Assembly: GCA_902782245.1 (NCBI GenBank)
Contig: CACZMI010000002.1
Location: forward strand, 1 to 64,000
Length of the DNA stretch: 64,000 nt
DNA from: an uncultured Bacteroidales bacterium
GTDB lineage: Bacteria; Bacteroidota; Bacteroidia; Bacteroidales; Bacteroidaceae
Reading direction: 5' to 3'
How positions within the stretch are numbered: the first letter of the stretch is position 1; each line of letters begins with the position of its first letter. Both the position numbers and the translations under genes were made by a program. Shown here one piece after another: positions 16,541 through 24,138 of the stretch. Under the pieces are notes generated by a model. It saw only the letters and a list, made by a program, of their open reading frames with translations, was not told the DNA's origin and did no database searches.

Positions 16541-17860
16541 TTATTCCAGATATTGCATTATCCTGCCGCTTATTTGCAGGAGGGAGATCTCGCAGACTTT
16601 GGTGTCGTACTGGACTTGGAGGAGGCTCTCCTCTGCGTCCAGGAGGGATTTCTGGGCCTCGCGCATCTCAATTCCGGACAGGTTACCAAGCAGGTAACGC
16701 TCCTGTGCTATGTCCATTGTTTCCTGTGCGGTCTTAAGGTTCTGCTCCTGCAGTTCCAGCAGCATCAGGTTGTTCTGGTAAGCCTGCCAGAAATCGTCCA
16801 GGTTGGCGCGCAGCTGAAGTTCCAACTGATCGATGGTGATATCGGCCGTAAGTTCATCAAGACGGGCGTTACGCTCCTGCGTACGTTGCTTTCCGCTAAT
16901 CAGGTTTATGCCGATGGTGGCGCCGAATGACGGGCCCCAGTTGGTGCGGTCAGTGTAGGTGCTGTTTCCGTAGATATTGTGTGTAAGTCCGTATGCGGCG
17001 TTAAGACGCAGGTACGGGTAGTTGCGTGACTGAACGGCGCGGCGGTCCAGCTGTGCCACAGTGCGGTTGCTCTCGGCGCGCAGAAGTGACGAGTTGGTAC
17101 GCATCATATCGTCATACAGCGACTCGTAGTCAAGGCCGGTGAGCAGGTTGATGGCGGTATCGGCAGCCACATGAACGGAACGCAGGTCCTGATTGGACAT
17201 AAGACGGTTGATGCGGATGTTGGCTGATCCCAACGCCTCGTGCTGCTTAAGGCTCCGGGCGCTGTCCGAGTTGAAATAGACCTGAGCCTGCTGCATGTCC
17301 AGACGGGAATTTCCGCCCATATCATAACGCTCGCTGGTAATACGCAGACGCTCCTTGCTCAGTGCGGTGGCGTATTCCAGGTTCTTAAGGTGCAGGGTCT
17401 GCTTGACCAGATTGTAGTACTCGGTGGTGAGGCTTGCAATATAATCCTCAATGGCCACTCGGGTCTGGATGGTGCCCTGATTATGAAGTTCCTCCATACG
17501 GTCACGAGTAGCCTGGATGCTGAATCCGTCAAAAACGGTCCACTCGGCACGCAGCTGGGCGTTCAGGGTGTGGTCCAGCACACCGCGGGTGGATACGGTC
17601 GAGCCATCGGATGCCAAAGTGGCGTCACTGCTTGAAAGGTTGCCCGAGTAACTGCCCGTAGCGCTAAGGGTGGGGCCACCTCCGGCATAAAGCCAGGAGT
17701 CGTTGTTGGCAGCCTTCTCCTCGGAGATATTGACCAGTCTTATCTGATAACTCTCACGGATACCCGTCTCCAGGCAGTCCTTGAGCGTCATTATCTGGGC
17801 CGATGAGCCCAAACTGACAGTCAGGGCCAGTAAGGCCGATGTTATTCTGTATGCTTTCAT
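16541..17860 (-). CDS. TolC-family outer membrane efflux protein (RND operon)
   Basis: 439 residues with a signal peptide (about 1-21, ending GSSAQ). It has the two related halves of the TolC family: N-terminal MTLKDCLETGIRESYQIRL, and C-terminal GPSFGATIGINLISG followed by a long coiled helix. TolC proteins form trimeric channel-tunnels across the outer membrane for exporters. Its ATG overlaps the RND pump stop by four bases (ATGA), so the two are translationally coupled. It ends just before the terminator at 16491-16524. Confidence 0.92.
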   Translation of the reverse strand: MKAYRITSALLALTVSLGSSAQIMTLKDCLETGIRESYQIRLVNISEEKAANNDSWLYAGGGPTLSATGSYSGNLSSSDATLASDGSTVSTRGVLDHTLNAQLRAEWTVFDGFSIQATRDRMEELHNQGTIQTRVAIEDYIASLTTEYYNLVKQTLHLKNLEYATALSKERLRITSERYDMGGNSRLDMQQAQVYFNSDSARSLKQHEALGSANIRINRLMSNQDLRSVHVAADTAINLLTGLDYESLYDDMMRTNSSLLRAESNRTVAQLDRRAVQSRNYPYLRLNAAYGLTHNIYGNSTYTDRTNWGPSFGATIGINLISGKQRTQERNARLDELTADITIDQLELQLRANLDDFWQAYQNNLMLLELQEQNLKTAQETMDIAQERYLLGNLSGIEMREAQKSLLDAEESLLQVQYDTKVCEISLLQISGRIMQYLE

Positions 17861-20800
17861 TCCTTTTTCTTGCGTGTCTTACGGTCAGTTGATATGTAAC
17901 TGTAGATGGAGGGTACAATGTACATGGTAAAGAAGGTGGATATGAGCATTCCGCCAACTACCGCAGTACCCATTGCAATACGTCCGGCGCTGCCCTCACC
18001 GTGTGCAAACATAAGTGGCAACAGACCCAGCATTGTTGACGTTGATGTCATCAGGATAGGTCTCAAGCGCTGTATGGATGCGTCGCGTATTGCTATGAAC
18101 TTGTCAATTCCGGCCTCCTGCTTCTGGTTTGCGAACTCCACAATCAGGATACCGTTCTTGGCCACAAGTCCGATAAGCATGATGATACCTATCTCACTGA
18201 AGATATTCATGGTCTGACCGCCGCCGCGCAGGAACACAAGCGCTCCGAACACAGCCAGAGGCACGGTAATCATAACGATGAGCGGATCCTTGAAACTCTC
18301 GAACTGAGCTGCCAGAATCAGATAGATAAGCAACAGAGCCAGACCGAAAGCGAACAGCAGGCTGTTGGAGCTCTCGCGGAAGTCCTTGGACTCACCGGTA
18401 AGGGCGGTGCGGAAAGTATCGTCAAGAGTCTCCTTGGCAATCTTGTCCATCTCGTCCAGAGCCTGTCCCAGGGTATAACCCTTACCCAGTCCGGCCGATA
18501 TGGTGGCCGATACAAACCTGTTGTAACGGTACAGACGGGGCGGAGCGATATCCTCTTTCAGGTCCACAAGGTTTTCCATCTGAATCATGTCGCCGCTTCC
18601 GCTACGCATGTAGATGGACTTGAGCGCCTGGGTGGTGTTACGCTGCTGGCGGTTTATCTCACCTATGATATCATACTGCTTTCCGTTCATGTAGAGATAA
18701 CCCATTCGCTGGCCGCTCAGTCCCCACTGCAGGGTCTGTGCGATATCACGGGTGCTTACGCCCAGCAGATTGGCTTTCTCGCGGTTGATGGATATGCGGA
18801 CCTCGGGCTTGGAGAACTTGAGGTCGGCATCGGCCATCTGGAAGGCGGGGTTGTCATTTACCTTGGCCAGGAACTTGGGCAGCACATCCTGAAGTTTCTC
18901 GATGTTGGTGGCCTGCAGTACGTAACGTACAGGCATACCGCCTCGGCCGCCTGCGAATGATGACTGCTGCTGTACGAACGCGCGGGCATCGGTCTCACGG
19001 CGTACGGCGGCGCTCAGCTGCTCGAACACCTCCATCTGAGTGTAGTTACGCTCGTTTATGTCCTTGAGGGTTATCTGTATGTTACCGCCGCCACTTGATA
19101 CTCGGGCGGTCACGAATTTGGCATCGGGCATAATTGAATCAACCACGTCGTTTATGCGCTCGGTATAGTCACGCATGTACTCGTAGGTTACGCCCTCGGG
19201 GCCCTGAGTGCGCACGGTTACCTGTGATCGGTCCTCCATAGGAGCCATCTCGGACGGGGTCTTGGTCCACATCCAGACGGCGGCGCCAAGTGCTACTACC
19301 ATAGTGACAATGGTGATCCAGCGGTTGCGCAGAATGAATTCCAGGCTCTTGCTGTAGTATTTGTTCAGGCCCTCAAAGAAGGGCTCGGACCATGCGTAGA
19401 ACGCGTTTTTCTTTTCGCGGCGCACCAGGATCTTGGTGGAGAGCATGGGGGTGAATGTAAGGGCGGTGAAGGTGGAAATTACCACGGCGCCAGCAATCAC
19501 GAACGCGAATTCGCGGAACAGTCGGCCCGTCTGGCCCTGCATGAACACGATGGGTACGAATACGCAGAGCAGTGTTATTGAGGTCGATATGATGGCAAAC
19601 AGTATCTCGCGTGCGCCGTCAATGCCGGCCTGCATCGGAGTCATGCCCTTCTCTATTCGGTTGTAGATGTTCTCGGTCATAACGATGGCGTCATCGACCA
19701 CTAGGCCCACAGACAGTACCACAGCGAGCATTGAGAGCACGTTGATACTGAATCCCATCATGTACATTACAAAGAATGAGCCGATGATTGATACCGGGAT
19801 AACCAGCACGGGGATAAGGGTAACGCGCCAGTCACGCAGGAACAGGAATATGATGAATATAACCAGTATGAATGCCTCGTAGAGGGTGGTCTTTACCTCG
19901 TTGATTGATGCGCGGATAAAGCGGGTGTTATCAAAGCCGTACTCGTAACCTACGTCCTCGGGCAGGTCCTTCTCCATCAGTTTCATGCGGTCATAGACGG
20001 CGTTGGCAATGTTGATGTGGTTGGCACCGGGCTGGGGGGTTACTGCTACGCCCACCATGGGGATGCCGTTCATCTTCATGTAACTCTTTATGTCACGCGG
20101 GCTGAGTTCGGCCTGGCCTACGTCGCTGAAACGTATCACTTTGGTGCCGTCATGCTTGATTACCAGGTCGTTGAATTCCTGGGTGGTGTGCATCTGGCCC
20201 AGGGTACGGATCTCAAGCTCGGTGGTGTTACCCTCAATCGTGCCTGAGGGCAGTTCCACGTTCTCGCGGTCCAGGGCGCTCTTTACGTCCATCGGGGTGA
20301 TGCCGTAACCTGACATCTTTACGGGGTCCAGCCACAGGCGCATGCAGTAACGCTTCTCACCCCAGATCATTACGGAGCTTACGTCCTGGATGGTCTGCAG
20401 TTGCTCTTTTACGACAAGGTCGGCCAGTTCGCTGAGTTCCAGCAGCGAGCGCTTATCGGAATGGAGGGCAACCATAAGGATGGGCATTGCGTCGGCATCG
20501 GCCTTGGATACTGTGGGGGGATCGCAGTCGCGGGGGAGCATTCGCTGGGCGCGCGATACCTTGTCACGCACGTCGTTGGCGGCGGTCTCAAGGTCGACTG
20601 AGAGCTCAAATTCTACCGTGATGCGGCTCATGCCGTACTGGCTGACCGATGAGAGCGAGCGGATGCCGGGGATACCGTTGATCTGCTGCTCCAGCGGCTC
20701 TGTTATCTGATTCTCAATAACTTCGGCGTTGGCTCCGGGGTAGGAGGCCGATACCGATATGATGGGGTTGTCCACCGACGGGTATTCGCGCACACCCAGG

Positions 20801-20892
20801 CTGGTGTAACCCACAACGCCGAACAGGATGATTATGAGCACCAGCACTGTGGCCAGCACCGGGCGGCGTATGCTAAGTTCTGATATGTTCAT
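17857..20892 (-). CDS. RND multidrug efflux permease (AcrB/HAE1 type)
   Basis: 1011 residues, the normal length. The inner-membrane pump uses the proton gradient and works with the adaptor and TolC genes beside it. N-terminal MNISELSIRRPVLATVL is typical, and the TM4 motif VGLVVDDAIVMTENI holds the Asp pair of the proton relay. A second repeat is visible with the later set of membrane segments (IGIIMLIGLVAKNGILIVEF). The large periplasmic loops are complete. It starts 12 nt after the adaptor gene. Substrates may be drugs, bile acids or lipids, and cannot be told from sequence. Confidence 0.95.
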   Translation of the reverse strand: MNISELSIRRPVLATVLVLIIILFGVVGYTSLGVREYPSVDNPIISVSASYPGANAEVIENQITEPLEQQINGIPGIRSLSSVSQYGMSRITVEFELSVDLETAANDVRDKVSRAQRMLPRDCDPPTVSKADADAMPILMVALHSDKRSLLELSELADLVVKEQLQTIQDVSSVMIWGEKRYCMRLWLDPVKMSGYGITPMDVKSALDRENVELPSGTIEGNTTELEIRTLGQMHTTQEFNDLVIKHDGTKVIRFSDVGQAELSPRDIKSYMKMNGIPMVGVAVTPQPGANHINIANAVYDRMKLMEKDLPEDVGYEYGFDNTRFIRASINEVKTTLYEAFILVIFIIFLFLRDWRVTLIPVLVIPVSIIGSFFVMYMMGFSINVLSMLAVVLSVGLVVDDAIVMTENIYNRIEKGMTPMQAGIDGAREILFAIISTSITLLCVFVPIVFMQGQTGRLFREFAFVIAGAVVISTFTALTFTPMLSTKILVRREKKNAFYAWSEPFFEGLNKYYSKSLEFILRNRWITIVTMVVALGAAVWMWTKTPSEMAPMEDRSQVTVRTQGPEGVTYEYMRDYTERINDVVDSIMPDAKFVTARVSSGGGNIQITLKDINERNYTQMEVFEQLSAAVRRETDARAFVQQQSSFAGGRGGMPVRYVLQATNIEKLQDVLPKFLAKVNDNPAFQMADADLKFSKPEVRISINREKANLLGVSTRDIAQTLQWGLSGQRMGYLYMNGKQYDIIGEINRQQRNTTQALKSIYMRSGSGDMIQMENLVDLKEDIAPPRLYRYNRFVSATISAGLGKGYTLGQALDEMDKIAKETLDDTFRTALTGESKDFRESSNSLLFAFGLALLLIYLILAAQFESFKDPLIVMITVPLAVFGALVFLRGGGQTMNIFSEIGIIMLIGLVAKNGILIVEFANQKQEAGIDKFIAIRDASIQRLRPILMTSTSTMLGLLPLMFAHGEGSAGRIAMGTAVVGGMLISTFFTMYIVPSIYSYISTDRKTRKKKE

Positions 20893-20904
20893 GGGTGCGG
20901 CAGG

Positions 20905-21984
20905 TTATTTGAGTTCAACCCTCATTCCAGTACGCAGCTGCATGATGCCGCTGGTGATTACGGTGTCGCCTACGTTGAGGCCGCTCAGAACTTGTACTTG
21001 AGCGTCTGTGCGCAGGCCCTTGGTGATCTCGTGCGGGATGGCCTGGCCGTTCTTGTACAGGAATACCTTGTCTATGCCCATCTCGGAGATGATTGCCTCG
21101 CTGGGTACTGCAAGGGTGTTCTTGAATGTGCGGGTATTGAGGCTGACGCTTACGTATCGGCCGGGAACAAGTTTGCCGTCCTTGTTGTCGTAGATGGCGC
21201 GGACCAGATAGGTGCGGGTGCCCTGATCCACCTTTGAGTTGGTGGCGTAGACCTGGGCGTTGTGGATGTCGTCGCTGCCCTCAACCGTGAAGGTCAGCTT
21301 GGCTCCGTTCTGCAGCACTCCGGCGTAACGCTCGGGGATGGCGAACTCCACCTTGAGTTTCTCGGTGTTGGTCAGTGTGGCAATGCCTGTGCTGGGTGAT
21401 GCGTAGGCACCTACGCTTACCTGACGCAGGCCGATGATTCCGTCAAACGGGGCCTTGAGCTCGGTCTGGTCAAGTTTGGCCTTGCATTCCTCTATATCGG
21501 CCTGGAGTTTGTTGAAGTTGGCCTCGGCCTCCTGGTAGGCCTCCTTACTTACGGCCTCCTTCTCGTAGAGGGCTTTCTGGCGGGCCAGACGGTCCTCGGT
21601 TGACTGATACTGTGCCTCTAACTTTTTTAGCTGGGCCTGCAGGGGGGCGTCGTTGATCTTGGCCAGCACCTGACCTTTGCGGACCTTGGTGCCCTCCTCA
21701 AAGAAGATGTCGGTGATCTTGCCCGATGTCTCGAACGACAGGTTCACCTCCTCGTTGGGGATGAGGCTTCCGCTTATGTTGATGCCGTCCACAAGCTCGG
21801 TGGGCTGCATGATTACGTGACTTACCGGCAATATCTGGCCGCCGCGTCCTATGGGCGCACCGGCTGTGGGCATCGGCCCCGTGGGTATTTCTGAATTTGA
21901 TTTCGGTTTAAAACGGTATATTCCTAAAACGGCCAGTCCTATAACAATAGCGGCTATCAGCACCCATTTGGTAGTTTTGCTCAT
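20905..21984 (-). CDS. RND periplasmic adaptor (membrane fusion protein)
   Basis: 359 residues. A single N-terminal membrane anchor (about 6-25) is used; there is no lipobox. Next come the lipoyl half (SGKITDIFFEEGTKVRKGQV), a coiled-coil hairpin (about 110-165), the second lipoyl half (DGIIGLRQVSVGAY), a beta-barrel and a membrane-proximal domain ending GMRVELK. This links the inner-membrane pump to TolC. First gene of the operon; the promoter at 22011-22041 gives a leader of about 20 nt. Confidence 0.93.
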   Translation of the reverse strand: MSKTTKWVLIAAIVIGLAVLGIYRFKPKSNSEIPTGPMPTAGAPIGRGGQILPVSHVIMQPTELVDGINISGSLIPNEEVNLSFETSGKITDIFFEEGTKVRKGQVLAKINDAPLQAQLKKLEAQYQSTEDRLARQKALYEKEAVSKEAYQEAEANFNKLQADIEECKAKLDQTELKAPFDGIIGLRQVSVGAYASPSTGIATLTNTEKLKVEFAIPERYAGVLQNGAKLTFTVEGSDDIHNAQVYATNSKVDQGTRTYLVRAIYDNKDGKLVPGRYVSVSLNTRTFKNTLAVPSEAIISEMGIDKVFLYKNGQAIPHEITKGLRTDAQVQVLSGLNVGDTVITSGIMQLRTGMRVELK

Positions 21985-22010
21985 AAATTTAAGGTTTCTT
22001 TAATAGGAGG

Positions 22011-22041
22011 CAAAGTTACTATTTTTTAAAAATGACGCAAA
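22011..22041 (-). promoter_or_regulatory. Promoter of the RND operon, with minus-33 box inside a palindromic repeat
   Basis: On the minus strand TTTG (22038-22041), a 19-nt spacer, then TAACTTTG (22011-22018): a full consensus. The minus-33 TTTG is part of the left arm of repeat copy A1 (22033-22063), so the repeat contributes half of the promoter. Confidence 0.75.
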
Positions 22042-22063
22042 GGGGTCGTTTCCCTTTGCGTCA
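22033..22063. repeat. Palindromic repeat, family A copy 1
   Basis: Stem TGACGCAAAGGG (22033-22044) with CCCTTTGCGTCA (22052-22063), loop GTCGTTT. Located between the RND operon promoter and the 3-prime end of the DUF4380 gene. It carries the RND minus-33 box. Confidence 0.9.
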
Positions 22064-22090
22064 CTTTATTTCCCTTTGCGTCACTTTATT
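22051..22090. repeat. 20-bp tandem duplication of the repeat arm
   Basis: TCCCTTTGCGTCACTTTATT occurs twice head to tail (22051-22070, 22071-22090) with no mismatch. The first copy is the right arm of palindrome A1. The second supplies the TGA stop of the DUF4380 gene, read on the minus strand. Confidence 0.95.
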
Positions 22091-22980
22091 GTTTTTCTAA
22101 CAAGCTTGAGGAGTTTCTTGGAGGGAGCGGGGGCGTCCTTCAAGGGGATCAGATACCACTTAACCTCCCAGGTCAGGCTTTCGCCGGGCTGCAGGGTTTT
22201 GTATTCGCCCTGACTCTCAAGTTCGATGTAGGTCTTGCCCTGATTTACGTAGACCTGGATCTCGGCCTCATTGGGTGCGGGCTGATCGGGCGTGATGTCT
22301 GCGAACTTCTTGATCATGAGCAGATTACCTGCAGCGTATGCCAGCCAGCCCTTGCCGTCTGAGTTGATCTTGCGGTTCTGCGGAGCCTGCTCGAACGAGT
22401 ACCATGATGCACCAGCCTCAGCCTTGAAAGGAATCAGACCGGCGGGTGTGATGCCCTCAACCGGAGCGTCAAAGAATATGAGCGCGGTCTCATCGGCCAC
22501 AACTCGGGAGATCTCCCACGGGGCGACCTGGCGGGCAGCGTCACCTTTGTTGATGATGGTGTACGCTACGCTTATGAATTTGCCCTTGGGGTCGGGGGTG
22601 TAGAGTTTCTGAATCTGGAACGGGAGCTTGCGGGCGGTCTGGCTGGTCAGCAGCAGTGACTTTCCTTTAATTGCGGCACTTGTCTCATCAGTGTAAGCTG
22701 CTCTGTCAAACTCAGTTACGGGCGGCCAGTTCCACTCTTTCTGCGGGCTGGTCCAGAATGTGCTGCCGTACTGGTTGGCGGGGCGCAGTTGCGAGAGCAT
22801 CTCCTGATCACCGTATTTGTACGACAGGATTTTGCCGCCTTCCTTGGCGCTGACTGTCATTGTTACGTTGCCGGCTTTGATTGTAAAGCCTTCATCCACT
22901 GAGCCTTGCACCGTCTGGGCCGATGCGTGGGCCGATATTGCTGCGGCCATCAGGGCCACGAAAAACCTGTAAGATTTCAT
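22081..22980 (-). CDS. DUF4380 domain-containing secreted protein
   Basis: 299 residues from the ATG at 22980 (MKSYRFFVALMAAAI), giving a signal peptide to about residue 22; the open frame upstream starts only with TTG. The mature part (GGKILSYKYGDQEML, TFWTSPQKEWNWPPV) fits DUF4380, a galactose-mutarotase-like beta-sandwich family of unknown substrate, often found near polysaccharide-degrading genes. The TGA stop lies in the duplicated arm of a palindromic repeat, so the C-terminus (LVRKTIK) may have been reset by the repeat. Flanked by repeat copies A1 and A2. Confidence 0.82.
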   Translation of the reverse strand: MKSYRFFVALMAAAISAHASAQTVQGSVDEGFTIKAGNVTMTVSAKEGGKILSYKYGDQEMLSQLRPANQYGSTFWTSPQKEWNWPPVTEFDRAAYTDETSAAIKGKSLLLTSQTARKLPFQIQKLYTPDPKGKFISVAYTIINKGDAARQVAPWEISRVVADETALIFFDAPVEGITPAGLIPFKAEAGASWYSFEQAPQNRKINSDGKGWLAYAAGNLLMIKKFADITPDQPAPNEAEIQVYVNQGKTYIELESQGEYKTLQPGESLTWEVKWYLIPLKDAPAPSKKLLKLVRKTIK

Positions 22981-22992
22981 TGCTTTTTTTAG

Positions 22993-23000
22993 CAAAGATA
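22993..23000 (-). promoter_or_regulatory. Minus-7 box of the DUF4380 gene
   Basis: Minus-strand TATCTTTG fits TAnnTTTG, only 12 nt before the ATG at 22980, implying a leader of about 10 nt. Palindrome A2 begins 6 nt further upstream. Confidence 0.55.
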
Positions 23001-23006
23001 CAAAAA

Positions 23007-23037
23007 TGACGCAAAGGGGTCGTTTAACTTTGCGTCA
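23007..23037. repeat. Palindromic repeat, family A copy 2
   Basis: Stem TGACGCAAAG (23007-23016) with CTTTGCGTCA (23028-23037), loop GGGTCGTTTAA. It lies between the stop of azlD (TAA at 23041-23043) and the DUF4380 promoter and may terminate azlCD. Confidence 0.9.
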
Positions 23038-23040
23038 CTT

Positions 23041-23343
23041 TTACAGGAGATAGACTATGAGGCAGCAGATTGCGGCAACGGGCAGGAGTCCCAATCGCAG
23101 CCAGGCTGCAATGATGCCGACCACCAGAGCAATCAGACCGGGCCAGGGTGTGGGTGTGGCCGATATCATATCGGGAAAAGTCATGACAGCCAGCGTGACG
23201 TAAGGCACGTAGTAAAGGAAACTGCGCACAAAGCGGTTGCTTATCGGCCCCTTGATGAATACCATGGGCAGGACGCGAATCAGGTTGGTCGTGACAATGG
23301 CTAAAAGTATGTAAATCAGTATTCTATGCTGCTCCATTGTCAT
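23041..23343 (-). CDS. AzlD family small subunit of branched-chain amino acid exporter
   Basis: 100 residues with three to four membrane segments, starting MTMEQHRILIYILLAIV and containing YVPYVTLAVMTFPDM, as in AzlD proteins. AzlD pairs with AzlC to export branched-chain amino acids or analogues through the inner membrane. The start overlaps the end of azlC by 20 bases (the second Met, two codons on, is also possible), which supports coupled translation and complex formation. Confidence 0.88.
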   Translation of the reverse strand: MTMEQHRILIYILLAIVTTNLIRVLPMVFIKGPISNRFVRSFLYYVPYVTLAVMTFPDMISATPTPWPGLIALVVGIIAAWLRLGLLPVAAICCLIVYLL

Positions 23344-24043
23344 CGGACTTAATAGGTTTGAGCCATGCTGCTACGGCCGATATCACAACGGTCAGCAACA
23401 CGGTTCGCATGCCGCTGCTCCACTGGCTGATGACCGGCGCCACAGCGCAGATACCGCTCAGAGTGAAACTGGCAATGACGGCCAATAGCACGTTGCGGTC
23501 CCTGCGGGCGGGAGGTATGAAAACGGCCAGGAACATGCCGTAGAGCGACATGCTGAGCGCCGTGACCATATGCTGCGGCAACAGGCTGCCCGCCGTAATG
23601 CCGATGGCGCACCCGGTGGCCCAGAAGAGGGTCGATAACAGCGCGGCTGCGTACATGTAGGACGGCGGCGTGTAGCCGGGGTGGGCGATGGATATGCCGA
23701 ACACCTCGTCGGTAATGCAGAAAGACATCAGGATGCGCTTGATCCAGGGCGTTCCGGGCGCGATTTTCTGCGAAAGGGCCGCGCTCATGAGCATGTAGCG
23801 CAGGTTCACCACCAGGCACATGGCTATAACCTCGGCGAATGCGGCCTTGACCGCAATCAGCGAATATGTGCCGTATTCACCGGCCGATGCCCGCGTAAAG
23901 AAGCTGGAAAGGAAGCCCTGGCCCGATGTCAGCCCGGCCTTTGCCGCGATAATGCCCAGTGAGAACGATACGGCCAGATAGCCCAGGGCTATTGGGAAGC
24001 CGTCCCTTAATCCGTGAATAATGTGTTGTGCCTTACCTCTCAT
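23324..24043 (-). CDS. AzlC family branched-chain amino acid exporter, large subunit
   Basis: 239 residues, the family length, with about seven membrane segments. GFPIALGYLAVSFSLGIIA near the N-terminus and the ITDEVFGI stretch (near residue 110) are AzlC hallmarks. AzlC with AzlD forms an inner-membrane exporter of branched-chain amino acids. The pair is bounded by palindromic repeat copies A2 and A3. A minus-7 box sits 7 nt before the ATG, so the mRNA is probably almost leaderless. Confidence 0.92.
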   Translation of the reverse strand: MRGKAQHIIHGLRDGFPIALGYLAVSFSLGIIAAKAGLTSGQGFLSSFFTRASAGEYGTYSLIAVKAAFAEVIAMCLVVNLRYMLMSAALSQKIAPGTPWIKRILMSFCITDEVFGISIAHPGYTPPSYMYAAALLSTLFWATGCAIGITAGSLLPQHMVTALSMSLYGMFLAVFIPPARRDRNVLLAVIASFTLSGICAVAPVISQWSSGMRTVLLTVVISAVAAWLKPIKSDDNGAA

Positions 24044-24050
24044 TTTTTTG

Positions 24051-24058
24051 CAAAGTTA
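24051..24058 (-). promoter_or_regulatory. Minus-7 box of azlCD
   Basis: Minus-strand TAACTTTG, a TAnnTTTG match 7 nt before the ATG at 24043. The expected start of transcription is within a few bases of the start codon. No minus-33 box at 19-21 nt. Confidence 0.5.
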
Positions 24059-24060
24059 CC

Positions 24061-24101
24061 AAAAGTGACGCAAAGGGGTCGTTTCTCTTTGCGTCACTTT
24101 T
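24061..24101. repeat. Palindromic repeat, family A copy 3
   Basis: 15-bp stem AAAAGTGACGCAAAG (24061-24075) with CTTTGCGTCACTTTT (24087-24101), loop GGGTCGTTTCT. Its 33-bp core (24065-24097) is the exact reverse complement of copy 4 (26123-26155). It lies in the divergent azlC-GH97 promoter region. Confidence 0.92.
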
Positions 24102-24104
24102 TAT

Positions 24105-24112
24105 TATCTTTG
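24105..24112 (+). promoter_or_regulatory. Minus-7 box of the GH97 gene
   Basis: TATCTTTG matches TAnnTTTG and is 26 nt before the ATG at 24139. At 19 nt upstream stands TTTC (24082-24085), one base off the minus-33 TTTG, inside palindrome A3. Confidence 0.55.
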
Positions 24113-24138
24113 AAGCCGATTAACCAAATTTGCTTTTT

